Assembly (NCBI RefSeq): GCF_900101445.1
Contig: NZ_FNKE01000001.1
Coordinates: 186,001-250,000 of the forward strand
Length of the DNA: 64,000 bases
Source of the DNA: Streptococcus equinus
GTDB taxonomy: Bacteria; Bacillota; Bacilli; Lactobacillales; Streptococcaceae
Reading direction: 5' to 3'
Of the stretch, positions 1 to 13,493 are shown piece by piece (within the stretch, counting starts at the first letter, position 1; every line of letters begins with the position of its first letter). The translations under genes and the position numbers were made by a program. The notes beneath the pieces are model-generated. The model saw only the letters and a program-made list of their open reading frames with translations, did not search any database and was not told the origin of the DNA.

Positions 1-2
1 CC

Positions 3-73
3 CTTGGTGCTTAGTTCCCTTTCGCCAAGCATATTACAAACGTTGAAACCTAAGCTTTCAAACGTCAAAGGAG
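3..73 (+). ncRNA. preQ1-II riboswitch before queT
   Basis: The leader matches the preQ1-II (COG4708) riboswitch known upstream of queT in Streptococcaceae. A first stem pairs CTTGGTG (3-9) with CGCCAAG (23-29). It is followed by the typical ATATTACA stretch and a second stem pairing 40-48 with 56-65 around one bulged A. The 3' end AAAGGAG (67-73) is also the ribosome binding site of the next gene. In the known class, ligand-induced pseudoknot formation hides this site, so preQ1 is expected to switch off translation of its own transporter. Confidence 0.93.
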
Positions 74-79
74 AAGAAA

Positions 80-589
80 ATGGAAAAATTCACTATGCGT
101 GATTTTGTTCGAGTTGCCCTTGTTGCGGCACTTTATGTTGTTTTAACAATCACACCGCCTTTAAATGCGATTTCTTACGGTGCTTATCAGTTCCGAGTAT
201 CTGAAATGTTAGTATTTTTGGCTTTTTATAATCGTAAATATATTATCGGCTTAACAGCAGGTTGTATGATTGCTAATTTATATAGTTTTGGTCTCATCGA
301 TGTCTTTGTCGGTGGTAGTCAGACTTTTGTTTTCTTGATGTTAGGTGTTACCTTGTTTGACCGCTATAAAGATCAATATCTCTTTAATGGTTTATTTAAC
401 AAAGCATTCTTTTATTTCTCACTATTATTTGCGGCTTCAATGTTTACCATTGCCACAGAGTTGCATATTGTTGCTAACGCACCTTTCTTGATGACATGGT
501 TTACCTCAGCTGTGGGAGAACTTGCATCACTTCTAATCGGCTCACTTGTCATGGATAAATTAGCCAGTCGTATTGAATTGACTGCTTGA
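80..589 (+). CDS. queT: QueT family queuosine-precursor transporter (ECF S component)
   Basis: Membrane protein of 169 aa with about five hydrophobic segments and the QueT family signature near residues 30-50 (PPLNAISYGAYQFRVSE). QueT proteins are the substrate-binding S component of an energy-coupling factor transporter that imports preQ1 or preQ0 for queuosine synthesis in tRNA. The shared ECF ATPases and T component are not encoded here. The ATG lies 6 nt after the AAAGGAG that belongs to the preQ1-II riboswitch, which supports both the start and the substrate. A terminator-like hairpin follows. Confidence 0.9.
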   Translation: MEKFTMRDFVRVALVAALYVVLTITPPLNAISYGAYQFRVSEMLVFLAFYNRKYIIGLTAGCMIANLYSFGLIDVFVGGSQTFVFLMLGVTLFDRYKDQYLFNGLFNKAFFYFSLLFAASMFTIATELHIVANAPFLMTWFTSAVGELASLLIGSLVMDKLASRIELTA

Positions 590-598
590 TATACCAAA

Positions 599-629
599 AG
601 AATTTCCAAAAGTGGAAGTTCTTTTTTTC
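599..629 (+). terminator. Rho-independent terminator after queT
   Basis: AGAATTTCC (599-607) pairs with GGAAGTTCT (614-622), with one G-U pair, and is followed by a run of seven T. It ends the single-gene queT transcript. Confidence 0.8.
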
Positions 630-662
630 TATATAATATCTTCAAAAAATGATAAGTTTTAA

Positions 663-2657
<1,995 letters not shown>

Positions 2658-2677
2658 TCTTTTTGAGGTAATATAAT

Positions 2678-3703
2678 ATGGTCAAAAAACAAAAACGAGC
2701 ACGTTTAATCTATAATCCGACCTCTGGCCAGGAAATTATGAAGAAAAATGTTGCCGAAGTTCTAGATATTTTAGAAGGCTTTGGTTATGAAACTTCGGCC
2801 TTTCAAACTACACCTGAAGAAAATTCAGCTCGCAATGAAGCTGAGAGAGCAGCAAAGGCTGGTTTTGATTTAGTCATCGCTGCAGGTGGTGACGGAACGA
2901 TTAATGAGGTTGTTAATGGAATTGCTCCGCTAGAAAAACGACCAAAAATGGCAATCATTCCAACAGGTACGACAAATGACTTTGCGCGTGCCCTTAAAAT
3001 CCCTCGTGGAAATCCAGTTGAAGCTGCAAAAATTATTGGTAAAAACCAATTGATTCACATGGATATTGGTCAAGCGCGTGAAGACACTTATTTCATTAAT
3101 ATCGCTGCTGCAGGGTCATTCACAGAATTGACTTACAGTGTGCCAAGTCAGTTGAAAACCATGTTTGGTTACCTAGCTTATTTGGCAAAAGGGGTTGAAC
3201 TTCTACCAGGAATTCGTACAGTTCCAGTTCGTATCAAACATGAAAAAGGTGTCTTTGAAGGTGATGTGTCAATGATTTTTGCTGCCATCACTAATTCAGT
3301 TGGTGGTTTTGAACAAATCGCTCCAGACGCTAAACTTGATGATGGTAAGTTCACTTTGATTTTAGTGAAGACTGCTAACTTGATTGAGATTTTACGTTTG
3401 ATTCGACTAGTTCTTGATGGTGGTAAACATATCGGTGATAAGCGCATTGAGTACATCAAGACAGACTTCTTGGAAATTGAACCTCTATCAGACAAGAAAA
3501 TGATGATTAATTTGGATGGTGAGTATGGTGGTGATGCGCCAATCGTGCTTCGTAATCTTAAAAATCATATTACTTTCTTTGCTAACACGGATGAAATTTC
3601 AGATGATGCCTTGGTTTGGGATCAAGAAGATTTAGCGCTAGAAGCAATTGCTCAAAAATTTGCCCATGAAGTTGAAGATTTAGATGAGTCAATGGACAAA
3701 TAA
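2678..3703 (+). CDS. dgkB: Diacylglycerol kinase / YegS-type lipid kinase
   Basis: Protein of 341 aa with the DAGK catalytic fold: an N-terminal PTSGQ phosphate-binding segment and the GGDGTINEVVNG nucleotide-binding motif near residue 70, followed by the typical PTGTTNDFARAL. Soluble Gram-positive DgkB phosphorylates diacylglycerol released during lipoteichoic acid synthesis so that it re-enters phospholipid synthesis. The C-terminal 40 residues are acidic. It lies 20 nt after ligA and is probably co-transcribed. A strong terminator follows about 150 nt later. The dgkB symbol is by similarity; the exact lipid substrate is inferred. Confidence 0.88.
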   Translation: MVKKQKRARLIYNPTSGQEIMKKNVAEVLDILEGFGYETSAFQTTPEENSARNEAERAAKAGFDLVIAAGGDGTINEVVNGIAPLEKRPKMAIIPTGTTNDFARALKIPRGNPVEAAKIIGKNQLIHMDIGQAREDTYFINIAAAGSFTELTYSVPSQLKTMFGYLAYLAKGVELLPGIRTVPVRIKHEKGVFEGDVSMIFAAITNSVGGFEQIAPDAKLDDGKFTLILVKTANLIEILRLIRLVLDGGKHIGDKRIEYIKTDFLEIEPLSDKKMMINLDGEYGGDAPIVLRNLKNHITFFANTDEISDDALVWDQEDLALEAIAQKFAHEVEDLDESMDK

Positions 3704-3857
3704 TTCACACTTTAAATAGTAGAAAGTGTTTTCAAATTCATATGGAAAATTGTCTATGAAAGCAGTTTCTGGACATTCTGTCTAAAAACGTATTTTCCAA
3801 CATGATTTGTATAGAAAATCTATCATAAAATGTTAGTAAATAAGGCTCATAAAGCCT
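3704..3857. other. Intergenic stretch with no gene seen
   Basis: First part of the 318-nt gap between the lipid kinase and atpE. It is AT-rich, with stops in all frames and no clear structured RNA. The rest of the gap holds a terminator and the ATP synthase promoter, listed separately. Confidence 0.6.
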
Positions 3858-3890
3858 AAAGGAAAGCGGATTTGACCGTTTTCCTTTTTT
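3858..3890 (+). terminator. Terminator after the ligA-dgkB unit
   Basis: AAAGGAAAGCGG (3858-3869) pairs with CCGTTTTCCTTT (3876-3887) to give a 12-bp stem with one G-U pair and a 6-nt loop, followed by T residues. Confidence 0.85.
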
Positions 3891-3926
3891 TATTGCTCAA
3901 AAACTAAACAAAGGTTAAGTATAGTT

Positions 3927-3942
3927 CGGGAAAACGTTTCCG
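3927..3942. promoter_or_regulatory. Possible CcpA (cre-like) site before the atp promoter
   Basis: GGAAA-ACG-TTTCC is an inverted repeat centred on CG, about 20 bp upstream of the atp -35. It resembles a catabolite response element but misses about three of the specified cre positions, including the leading TG, so it may bind something else or nothing. Confidence 0.3.
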
Positions 3943-3957
3943 AAAACAGTGATTTCG

Positions 3958-3986
3958 TTGACAATTCCTTAAAATAGGACTAAAAT
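3958..3986 (+). promoter_or_regulatory. ATP synthase operon promoter
   Basis: Consensus TTGACA (3958-3963), 17-nt spacer, TAAAAT (3981-3986). It is a strong sigma-A promoter giving a leader of about 30 nt before atpE. Confidence 0.88.
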
Positions 3987-4021
3987 AACGAAGTAAAAAA
4001 TTTTAAAAGGAGATTCATATC

Positions 4022-4225
4022 ATGTTGAATTTAAAAATCTTAGCACTTGGTCTTGCCGTACTAGGAGTTAGTCTTGGTGAAGGTATCCTCGTTGCCAACA
4101 TTGCAAAATCTGCAGCACGTCAACCTGAAATGTTCAGCAAATTGCAAACACTTATGTTCCTTGGAGTAGCCTTCATCGAAGGTACATTCTTCGTCCTTCT
4201 TGCATCTACATTCTTCGTTGGATAA
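4022..4225 (+). CDS. atpE: F1Fo ATP synthase subunit c
   Basis: Proteolipid of 67 aa with two transmembrane helices joined by a short polar loop (ARQPEM). The proton-carrying carboxylate is the glutamate in GVAFIEGTFF in the second helix. Copies form the membrane rotor ring. Being first in the operon, ahead of subunit a, is the streptococcal arrangement. In fermenting streptococci the enzyme mostly runs backwards, pumping protons out at ATP cost for pH control. A good AAAGGAG precedes the ATG. Confidence 0.96.
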   Translation: MLNLKILALGLAVLGVSLGEGILVANIAKSAARQPEMFSKLQTLMFLGVAFIEGTFFVLLASTFFVG

Positions 4226-4263
4226 TTCTAACTAAGAACTTATAAAAAGAAGGAGGGATAAAG

Positions 4264-4983
4264 TTGGAAACATCTGTAAATCCAACAGCGCATGTCTTTG
4301 GTATTGAGTTTGACTTAACCATTTTAGCGATGTCTCTCTTGACGGTGATTATTTCCTTCGGTATCATTTTTTGGGCAACTCGAAAAATGACTTTAAAACC
4401 TAAAGGAAAACAAAATTTCATTGAGTATGTCTACGAGTTCGTACAAAATACGATTAAACCTAATCTTGGAGAATACACTCCTAAGTACAGCTTGTTGATG
4501 TTCACATTCTTCTTTTTCATTCTGATTGCTAACAACCTTGGTTTGCTAGTTAAATTGGAGTCTGAAGATTATAACTTTTGGACATCTCCAACATCAACTT
4601 TCATGGTCGATTTTACTTTATCTTTAATCGTCGCAATTGTTGTCCATGTTGAAGGTGTTCGAAAGAAAGGTGTCAAAGCATATTTGAAAGGTTACTTAAG
4701 TCCTTTCCCAATGATGCTTCCAATGAACATCTTAGAGCAATTTACTAACGTTTTGTCACTTGCTCTACGTTTATTTGGTAACATCTATGCCGGTGAAGTT
4801 GTTACAGCTTTGATTGTCGGCTTTGGTACAAAAAGCTTAATTTTTGCGCCATTTGCCTTTGCCCTTAACTTGGCTTGGGTTGCTTTCTCAGCCTTTATCG
4901 GATGCATTCAAGCGTACGTATTCACTATTTTGTCATCTAAATATATCTCAGAAAAACTCCCAGAAGATGAGGATGAATCTTAA
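4264..4983 (+). CDS. atpB: F1Fo ATP synthase subunit a
   Basis: Integral membrane stator subunit of 239 aa with five to six hydrophobic segments. It carries the essential arginine in LALRLFGNIYAGEVV that works with the c-ring carboxylate, and forms the two proton half-channels. Translation appears to begin at TTG 4264, 6 nt after AAGGAGGG, because no ATG lies in a suitable place. It follows atpE by 38 nt and precedes atpF by 14 nt. Confidence 0.95.
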   Translation: METSVNPTAHVFGIEFDLTILAMSLLTVIISFGIIFWATRKMTLKPKGKQNFIEYVYEFVQNTIKPNLGEYTPKYSLLMFTFFFFILIANNLGLLVKLESEDYNFWTSPTSTFMVDFTLSLIVAIVVHVEGVRKKGVKAYLKGYLSPFPMMLPMNILEQFTNVLSLALRLFGNIYAGEVVTALIVGFGTKSLIFAPFAFALNLAWVAFSAFIGCIQAYVFTILSSKYISEKLPEDEDES

Positions 4984-4997
4984 GAAAGGAATAATCA

Positions 4998-5495
4998 ATG
5001 GAAACACTAATCAATAGTACAAGTATTGGTAATATTATTATTACTGCTGGTTCAGTGATCCTTTTGTTGGTTCTCATCAAACTTTTTGCTTGGGAACAAT
5101 TGACAGGGATCTTTACCGCTCGTGAAGAAAAAATTGCTAATGATATTGATGGTGCAGAAGCAGCACGTAAAGAAGCAGAAGCTCTTGCTGCTAAACGCCA
5201 AGAAGAGTTAGCTGGCGCTCGTACTGAGGCAACTCAAATTATTGATGATGCCAAAGAAACTGGTAAAAATCAAGAGGCTAAAATCGTCGCTGAAGCACGC
5301 GAAGAAGCTAGCCGCTTGAAAGCTAAAGCTAATCAAGATATCGAACAAAGTAAAGCAGAAGCTCTTTCAAGTGTTAAAGGTGATGTCGCTGATTTAACTG
5401 TCCTTTTGGCAGAAAAAATCATGACAGCTAATCTTGACAAAGAAGCTCAAAGCAATCTCATTGATAGCTATCTTGACAAGCTAGGAGATGCCTAA
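4998..5495 (+). CDS. atpF: F1Fo ATP synthase subunit b
   Basis: Peripheral stalk protein of 165 aa. One N-terminal transmembrane helix (about residues 10-30) is followed by a long, highly charged alanine- and glutamate-rich coiled coil that dimerises and links Fo to the delta subunit on F1. Its last base overlaps the first base of atpH (TAATGG), which implies translational coupling. Confidence 0.96.
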   Translation: METLINSTSIGNIIITAGSVILLLVLIKLFAWEQLTGIFTAREEKIANDIDGAEAARKEAEALAAKRQEELAGARTEATQIIDDAKETGKNQEAKIVAEAREEASRLKAKANQDIEQSKAEALSSVKGDVADLTVLLAEKIMTANLDKEAQSNLIDSYLDKLGDA

Positions 5496-6031
5496 TGGAT
5501 AAAAAGACACAAGCTCTTGTTGAGCAATATGCGAAAAGTCTCGTAGAAATTGCTATTGAAAAAGACAGTTTAGCTGAACTCCAATCAGAAACAGAAGCTT
5601 TGTTGTCTGTTTTTGAAGAGACAAACTTAGCTGACTTCTTGTCAAGTTTAGTCGTTTCACGTGATGAAAAAGTAAAACTTGTTAGGTTGCTTCAAGAGTC
5701 TAGTTCAGTTTACATGAACAATTTTCTTGAGGTAATTTTACAAAACGAACGAGAAGCGTTCTTGAAAGACATCTTGGAAGGTGTTCAAAAAGATTTTGTT
5801 ATTGCTACAAATCAACACGATATCGTTGTGACAACCGCAGTAGCTTTAACTGATGAACAAAAAGAACGTATCCTAGCTTTAGTTGCTGAAAAATTCGGTG
5901 TTAAAGCTGGAAAACTCGTTGAAAACATTGATGAATCAATCCTAGGTGGATTTGTTATCAATGTTAACAATAAAGTAATTGACACAAGTATTCGTCGTCA
6001 ATTGCAAGAATTTAAAATGAATTTGAAATAG
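5495..6031 (+). CDS. atpH: F1Fo ATP synthase subunit delta
   Basis: OSCP/delta subunit of 178 aa that caps the F1 head and joins it to the b stalk. The N-terminal helical domain (QALVEQYAKSLVEIA) and the conserved C-terminal segment (ESILGGFVINVNNKVIDTSIRRQLQEF) are both present. The start overlaps the atpF stop codon. Confidence 0.95.
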   Translation: MDKKTQALVEQYAKSLVEIAIEKDSLAELQSETEALLSVFEETNLADFLSSLVVSRDEKVKLVRLLQESSSVYMNNFLEVILQNEREAFLKDILEGVQKDFVIATNQHDIVVTTAVALTDEQKERILALVAEKFGVKAGKLVENIDESILGGFVINVNNKVIDTSIRRQLQEFKMNLK

Positions 6032-6043
6032 AAAGTGGTGTGA

Positions 6044-7552
<1,509 letters not shown>

Positions 7553-7566
7553 GAGGGAGGTAGCAT

Positions 7567-8442
7567 ATGGCAGGCTCTCTTAGTGAAATCAAAGGGAAAA
7601 TTATTTCAACTCAGAAAACAAGTCACATCACAGGTGCCATGCAAATGGTATCTGCTGCGAAATTGACTAAATCTGAGCAAGCAGCAAAAGATTTCCAAGT
7701 TTACGCTTCAAAAATTCGTCAAATCACTACTGACTTATTGAAATCAGAACTAGTTAATGGTTCAAAAAATCCAATGCTAGCCGCTCGTCCGGTTAAAAAG
7801 ACTGGTTACATTGTTATCACGTCTGACAAAGGACTTGTTGGTGGATATAACTCAAAAATCTTGAAAGCAATGATGGATCTTATTGAGGAATATCACCAAG
7901 ATGGTAACTATGCTATTATTGCCATCGGTGGTATTGGTGCTGATTTCTTTAAAGCTCGTGGAATGAACGTTGTCTTTGAATTGCGTGGTTTGGAAGATCA
8001 GCCATCATTTGAACAAGTTGGAAATATCATCGCAAAATCTGTTGAGATGTATAAAAACGAATTGTTCGATGAATTATATGTATGTTACAATCACCACGTG
8101 AACAGCTTGACTAGTCAAGTTCGTGTGCAACAAATGCTTCCAATTGCTGAATTGGATGCTGATGAAGCAGCAGAAGAAGGTGTAAGTGGATTTGAATTGG
8201 AACCAAATCGTGAAATGATTTTGGAACAACTCTTGCCACAATATACTGAAAGCCTAATTTATGGTGCCATTGTTGATGCTAAAACTGCTGAACATGCCGC
8301 TGGTATGACAGCTATGCAAACAGCCACTGATAATGCCAAAAACGTTATTAACGATTTGACCATTCAGTACAACCGTGCACGTCAAGCTGCTATTACACAA
8401 GAAATCACAGAAATTGTAGCAGGTGCTAACGCACTAGAATAA
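7567..8442 (+). CDS. atpG: F1 ATP synthase subunit gamma
   Basis: Central rotating shaft of F1, 291 aa. The N-terminal helix ([30 protein letters not shown], residues 4 onward) and the conserved C-terminal helix ([31 protein letters not shown]) form the coiled coil inside the alpha3beta3 head. GGAGG stands before the ATG, 14 nt after atpA. Confidence 0.96.
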   Translation: MAGSLSEIKGKIISTQKTSHITGAMQMVSAAKLTKSEQAAKDFQVYASKIRQITTDLLKSELVNGSKNPMLAARPVKKTGYIVITSDKGLVGGYNSKILKAMMDLIEEYHQDGNYAIIAIGGIGADFFKARGMNVVFELRGLEDQPSFEQVGNIIAKSVEMYKNELFDELYVCYNHHVNSLTSQVRVQQMLPIAELDADEAAEEGVSGFELEPNREMILEQLLPQYTESLIYGAIVDAKTAEHAAGMTAMQTATDNAKNVINDLTIQYNRARQAAITQEITEIVAGANALE

Positions 8443-8471
8443 AATGTGAGTGCTTTTTAGCCTCATAAAAA

Positions 8472-8486
8472 AGGGAGCCACTCCCT
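8472..8486 (+). other. Hairpin between atpG and atpD
   Basis: AGGGAG (8472-8477), loop CCA, CTCCCT (8481-8486), followed by A residues, not T. It is therefore unlikely to terminate; mRNA processing, stability or shielding of the downstream atpD ribosome binding site is more likely. Confidence 0.5.
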
Positions 8487-8497
8487 AAAAAATCTAA

Positions 8498-9916
<1,419 letters not shown>

Positions 9917-9928
9917 TGAGGTGATACC

Positions 9929-10345
9929 ATGACATTTATGACTGTTCAGGTAGTAACACCAGATGGTATTCGCTATGATCACCATGCTAATTTTATTTCA
10001 GTAAAAACACCGGATGGTGAGATGGGGATTTTGCCAGAACACATTAACCTCATTGCTCCGCTAACAGTTCACGAGATGAAAATTCATCGTACAGATGATC
10101 CTAATCACGTGGATTGGGTGGCTATCAACGGTGGTATTATTGAGATTAAAGATAATCTTGTGACAATTGTTGCAGATTCTGCAGAACGTGAACGCGATAT
10201 CGATGTTAGCCGTGCTGAACGTGCTAAGATTCGTGCTGAACGTAAATTGGAACAAGCTCAAAGTACTCACGATATCGACGAAGTACGTCGTGCACAAGTT
10301 GCTCTTCGCCGTGCTTTGAACCGTATCAGTGTTGGTAATAAATAA
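9929..10345 (+). CDS. atpC: F1 ATP synthase subunit epsilon
   Basis: Subunit of 138 aa with the N-terminal beta sandwich ([10 protein letters not shown]...[16 protein letters not shown]) and a C-terminal helical hairpin rich in Arg, Glu and Ala. It sits on the rotor foot and can inhibit ATP hydrolysis through its C-terminal helices. AGGTG precedes the ATG. A second ATG three codons in is a possible but less likely start. The operon ends at the terminator just downstream. Confidence 0.95.
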   Translation: MTFMTVQVVTPDGIRYDHHANFISVKTPDGEMGILPEHINLIAPLTVHEMKIHRTDDPNHVDWVAINGGIIEIKDNLVTIVADSAERERDIDVSRAERAKIRAERKLEQAQSTHDIDEVRRAQVALRRALNRISVGNK

Positions 10346-10350
10346 ATGAA

Positions 10351-10380
10351 AAGGTCTGAGAGTTTATCTCAGACTTTTTT
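10351..10380 (+). terminator. Terminator of the atp operon
   Basis: GTCTGAGA (10354-10361), 5-nt loop, TCTCAGAC (10367-10374), then six T residues. Confidence 0.92.
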
Positions 10381-10431
10381 ATTACTTTTTGATGATTTTT
10401 TCATGAAGAAAGCTTACACTTGTGCAGTTTT

Positions 10432-10460
10432 TTGTTGTCGAAAATGAAATCTGATATAAT
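10432..10460 (+). promoter_or_regulatory. Promoter of the DUF1146 gene
   Basis: TTGTTG (10432-10437), 17-nt spacer, perfect TATAAT (10455-10460) with an extended TGA just before it. The predicted start of transcription coincides with the ATG at 10467. Confidence 0.75.
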
Positions 10461-10466
10461 AGTTCT

Positions 10467-10703
10467 ATGGAAATTTTAAATAGTTCAGTGACTTTGTTTA
10501 GTCACCTTGTTTTTATTGCAATGACACATCAAATTCTTCGAAATTTATTTGATTGGTCAAAATTGATTAAAAATACGCCTGAGAATATCGGTCGCCTTAG
10601 GGTGTTTATTCTTTTGGTTAGTATTGCCCTTGGTTATATGGTAAGCCATTTTATTTTAGAAATCATTACAGTTAGTCAGACTTTCTTCTTTGGTTTTCAA
10701 TAA
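10467..10703 (+). CDS. DUF1146 (YwzB) family small membrane protein
   Basis: Protein of 78 aa with two transmembrane helices (about residues 8-28 and 47-70) joined by a basic loop (LFDWSKLIKNTPENIGRLR). It matches the DUF1146/YwzB family, usually found between the ATP synthase operon and murA in Firmicutes; its function is unknown. No Shine-Dalgarno is visible and the promoter places the mRNA 5' end on the start codon. Short spacing to murA suggests a shared transcript, though murA may also have its own promoter. Confidence 0.85.
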   Translation: MEILNSSVTLFSHLVFIAMTHQILRNLFDWSKLIKNTPENIGRLRVFILLVSIALGYMVSHFILEIITVSQTFFFGFQ

Positions 10704-10723
10704 AAGCAATAATCGCTAAACTA

Positions 10724-10732
10724 TGATATAAT
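10724..10732 (+). promoter_or_regulatory. Possible murA promoter (extended -10)
   Basis: TGATATAAT is an extended -10 element. A second TATAAT lies at 10741-10746. No clear -35 is seen for either. Confidence 0.4.
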
Positions 10733-10764
10733 TTTGGTATTATAATATAAGAATGGAGTTCATT

Positions 10765-12039
10765 TTGGATAAAATTATTATTGAAGGCGGTAATACACGC
10801 CTAGAAGGAGAAGTAATCATTGAAGGAGCAAAGAATGCGGTTCTTCCTCTTCTTGCAGCGACAATTTTACCGAAGGAAGGAAAGACAGTTTTAACTAATG
10901 TCCCAATCCTTTCAGATGTCTTTACGATGAATAATGTTGTCCGTGGTTTAGATATTCAAGTTGATTTTGATGAAGCGAATAACACGATTGAAGTGGATGC
11001 TTCAGGAGATATTTTGGATATTGCCCCATATGAATATGTTAGCAAAATGCGTGCTTCAATCGTTGTTTTAGGACCAATTTTAGCACGTAAAGGTCATGCA
11101 AAAGTATCAATGCCTGGTGGCTGCACGATTGGTAGTCGTCCAATTGACCTTCACCTTAAAGGTTTGGAAGCTATGGGGGCAAAAATCACACAAGCTGGTG
11201 GTGATATCACAGCGACTGTTGATGGGAAACTTAAAGGGACAACAATTTACATGGATTTCCCATCAGTTGGTGCAACTCAAAACTTGATGATGGCAGCAAC
11301 TTTGGCAGAAGGTGTGACAGTTATTGAAAATGTAGCACGTGAGCCTGAAATCGTTGATTTGGCTATGTTGCTTAATAAAATGGGTGCTATCGTTAAAGGT
11401 GCTGGTACAGAGACTTTGACCATTACTGGTGTTGATAGTCTTCATGGTGCTGAACACGATGTGGTTCAAGACCGTATTGAAGCTGGAACTTTCATGGTAG
11501 CGGCAGCTATGACGTCAGGTAATGTCCTTGTTAAGGATGCTATCTGGGAACACAATCGTCCTTTGATTTCAAAATTGATTGAAATGGGTGTTACCGTTAT
11601 TGATGAACCTGAAGGCATTCGTGTTGTTGCAGATACAGCAAAATTGAAACCTGTAACAGTTAAAACACTTCCTCACCCAGGTTTCCCAACAGATATGCAA
11701 GCACAATTTACAGCCTTGATGGCAGTTGTCAATGGCGAATCAACAATGATTGAAACGGTCTTTGAGAATCGTTTCCAACATTTGGAAGAAATGCGCCGTA
11801 TGGGCTTGCAATCAGAAATCATGCGTGATACAGCTATGATTCATGGTGGTCTAGAACTTCAAGGTGCTCCAGTTATGTCAACTGACCTTCGTGCCAGCGC
11901 AGCCCTTATTTTGACAGGGATGGTGGCAAAGGGAACAACAACAGTTGGTCGCTTGAATCACCTTGACCGTGGATACTACAAATTCCATGAAAAATTGGCT
12001 AAACTCGGTGCAAATATTAAACGTGTAAGTGAGGCTTAA
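10765..12039 (+). CDS. murA: UDP-N-acetylglucosamine 1-carboxyvinyltransferase MurA
   Basis: First committed step of peptidoglycan synthesis: transfers enolpyruvate from phosphoenolpyruvate to UDP-GlcNAc in the cytoplasm. The sequence shows the N-terminal [16 protein letters not shown] and the active-site loop cysteine in [17 protein letters not shown] place the start at TTG 10765, giving 424 aa beginning MDKIIIEGG as in relatives, because GGAG (10755-10758) lies 6 nt upstream. An in-frame ATG at 10753 overlaps that GGAG and has no ribosome binding site of its own. Low-GC Firmicutes often carry two MurA paralogues; only one is here. Confidence 0.94.
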   Translation: MDKIIIEGGNTRLEGEVIIEGAKNAVLPLLAATILPKEGKTVLTNVPILSDVFTMNNVVRGLDIQVDFDEANNTIEVDASGDILDIAPYEYVSKMRASIVVLGPILARKGHAKVSMPGGCTIGSRPIDLHLKGLEAMGAKITQAGGDITATVDGKLKGTTIYMDFPSVGATQNLMMAATLAEGVTVIENVAREPEIVDLAMLLNKMGAIVKGAGTETLTITGVDSLHGAEHDVVQDRIEAGTFMVAAAMTSGNVLVKDAIWEHNRPLISKLIEMGVTVIDEPEGIRVVADTAKLKPVTVKTLPHPGFPTDMQAQFTALMAVVNGESTMIETVFENRFQHLEEMRRMGLQSEIMRDTAMIHGGLELQGAPVMSTDLRASAALILTGMVAKGTTTVGRLNHLDRGYYKFHEKLAKLGANIKRVSEA

Positions 12040-12042
12040 AAA

Positions 12043-12231
12043 ATGACAAGTGGCTGGAAATACGTAGCAAAACAGTTAGGATTAGTTCTAGTGGTTGCTC
12101 TTTTGGCTTGTTTATTTTTAGCAATTGGATTGATGATTGGATATGGCGTCATTGGTGACGGGAAAAATCCACTCTCAATTTTATCGCTTGATAAATGGCA
12201 AGCAATTATTGGCAAATTTACAGGTCAATAA
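12043..12231 (+). CDS. epuA: EpuA family small membrane protein
   Basis: Protein of 62 aa with one strong transmembrane helix (about residues 12-34) and a short polar tail. Its position between murA and the endA nuclease gene matches streptococcal epuA, a family that databases often label a DNA-directed RNA polymerase subunit beta family. The sequence itself gives no functional motif. It starts 3 nt after murA, so it is co-transcribed and probably translationally coupled. Confidence 0.8.
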   Translation: MTSGWKYVAKQLGLVLVVALLACLFLAIGLMIGYGVIGDGKNPLSILSLDKWQAIIGKFTGQ

Positions 12232-12335
12232 GCTATTTGTATTTTAGAGCAGCTTGACGAAAATGTAGAAGTGGGATAATCGACTTTATGGTTTTGATAA
12301 AGCACGATATTCCACTTTTTTAGTGAAAGGATTTT

Positions 12336-13202
12336 ATGGCAAAGAAATCAAAACTGTCTAAACAGACAAAATCATTTATTTCTTTATTAGTTTTATTGGT
12401 TAGTATTGGTGCGGGTTGGTTGACAACATCAGACTCAAATGACCCTGTTAATCAGGTGATTTCCTTGATTACAGGTCAATCTTCTGCAAAAATTGTGTCA
12501 AATCAAACGTCTGCTAATCAAGCAACACCAAGTCAAGAATTGGCAGATACGGTCTTAACAGACAGTGTTAAAGCACAGCTTGGTTCAAACTTAGAATGGA
12601 ACGGTGCGGGAGCTTATTTGGTTAACGGAAATAAAACCGATTTGAATGCAAGAGTGGCCAGCAAACCTTATGCTAATAACAAGACAAAAATTGTGCAAGG
12701 TCAGACTGTTCCAACCGTCGCAAATGCTTTGTTGAGTAAGGCGACACGTCAATACAGAAGCCGTGAGGAAACTGGGAATGGCTCAACCTCTTGGACACCA
12801 GCTGGCTGGCATCAAGTTCAAAATTTATCTGGAACTTATGGTCACGCCGTGGACCGTGGGCATTTGCTTGGCTATGCTTTAGTTGGTGGCTTAAAAGGAT
12901 TTGATGCTTCAACAAGTAATCCTGAAAATGTAGCCACTCAGACAGCTTGGGCAAATGAAGCTAGTTCAGAAGACTCAACGGGTCAAAATTACTACGAGGG
13001 TCAAGTCAGAAGGGCGCTTGATCAGAATAAACGTGTTCGTTACCGCGTGACCTTGATTTATGATGGCGATAATATTCTTGCTAGCGGGACACATTTGGAA
13101 GCAAAATCATCTGATAGTAGTTTAGAGTTTAATGTTTTCATTCCGAATGTGCAAAGCGGTTTAAGCTTTGATTATTATTCAGGTCAGGTTAGTGTGAATT
13201 AA
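12336..13202 (+). CDS. endA: DNA/RNA non-specific endonuclease, EndA-like
   Basis: Protein of 288 aa. An N-terminal signal anchor (residues 16-31) places the nuclease outside the membrane. The NUC (beta-beta-alpha metal) domain carries the DRGH catalytic motif ([16 protein letters not shown], about residues 170-185) and a downstream metal-binding asparagine ([13 protein letters not shown]). In S. pneumoniae, EndA degrades one strand during DNA uptake and also degrades extracellular DNA. Location after murA-epuA fits the orthologue. Whether it serves competence here is inference. Confidence 0.88.
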   Translation: MAKKSKLSKQTKSFISLLVLLVSIGAGWLTTSDSNDPVNQVISLITGQSSAKIVSNQTSANQATPSQELADTVLTDSVKAQLGSNLEWNGAGAYLVNGNKTDLNARVASKPYANNKTKIVQGQTVPTVANALLSKATRQYRSREETGNGSTSWTPAGWHQVQNLSGTYGHAVDRGHLLGYALVGGLKGFDASTSNPENVATQTAWANEASSEDSTGQNYYEGQVRRALDQNKRVRYRVTLIYDGDNILASGTHLEAKSSDSSLEFNVFIPNVQSGLSFDYYSGQVSVN

Positions 13203-13218
13203 GCTGCTATATTCAACC

Positions 13219-13247
13219 TTGTCAAATGGCAAAAAATTTGCTAGAAT
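13219..13247 (+). promoter_or_regulatory. Promoter of the pheS leader
   Basis: TTGTCA (13219-13224), 17-nt spacer, TAGAAT (13242-13247). Confidence 0.75.
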
Positions 13248-13253
13248 GGGGTG

Positions 13254-13453
13254 TAAATTGAATAGTGTCTTATGAGACTAGTAACCTTATGGCAGTTTAA
13301 CAGGGAATGGAAGTCGTGACTGGAAGCTTCCTAGATGAAAGTTTGGCGAATTCACTCATGTTAAAGACGATGAATTAAGGTCTGCTAGTCAGATAAAAAA
13401 CGGATGGTACCGCGTGTCAACGCTCCGCTATTGGAGTGTGGCACGCTTTTTTC
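13254..13453 (+). ncRNA. T-box leader of the pheS operon
   Basis: The 250-nt gap holds a T-box riboswitch. The conserved T-box TGGTACCGCG is at 13405-13414. It overlaps the antiterminator and is followed by a terminator in which GCGTG (13412-13416) and CTCC (13423-13426) pair with GGAG (13433-13436) and CACGC (13442-13446), then TTTTTT. Uncharged tRNA-Phe is expected to favour antitermination. A TTC triplet at 13328-13330 is a possible specifier codon, but I could not confirm the stem I fold. Confidence 0.9.
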
Positions 13454-13493
13454 GTTTAAAAACATTAGGGGTTGCCCCAAGGAAGGAATTTTA

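Noticed and set aside
13404..13493. A longer in-frame N-terminus for PheS starting at ATG 13404
   Set aside because: The ATG is part of the conserved T-box sequence and the extension runs through the terminator stem; ATG 13494 has a proper ribosome binding site and gives the usual length.
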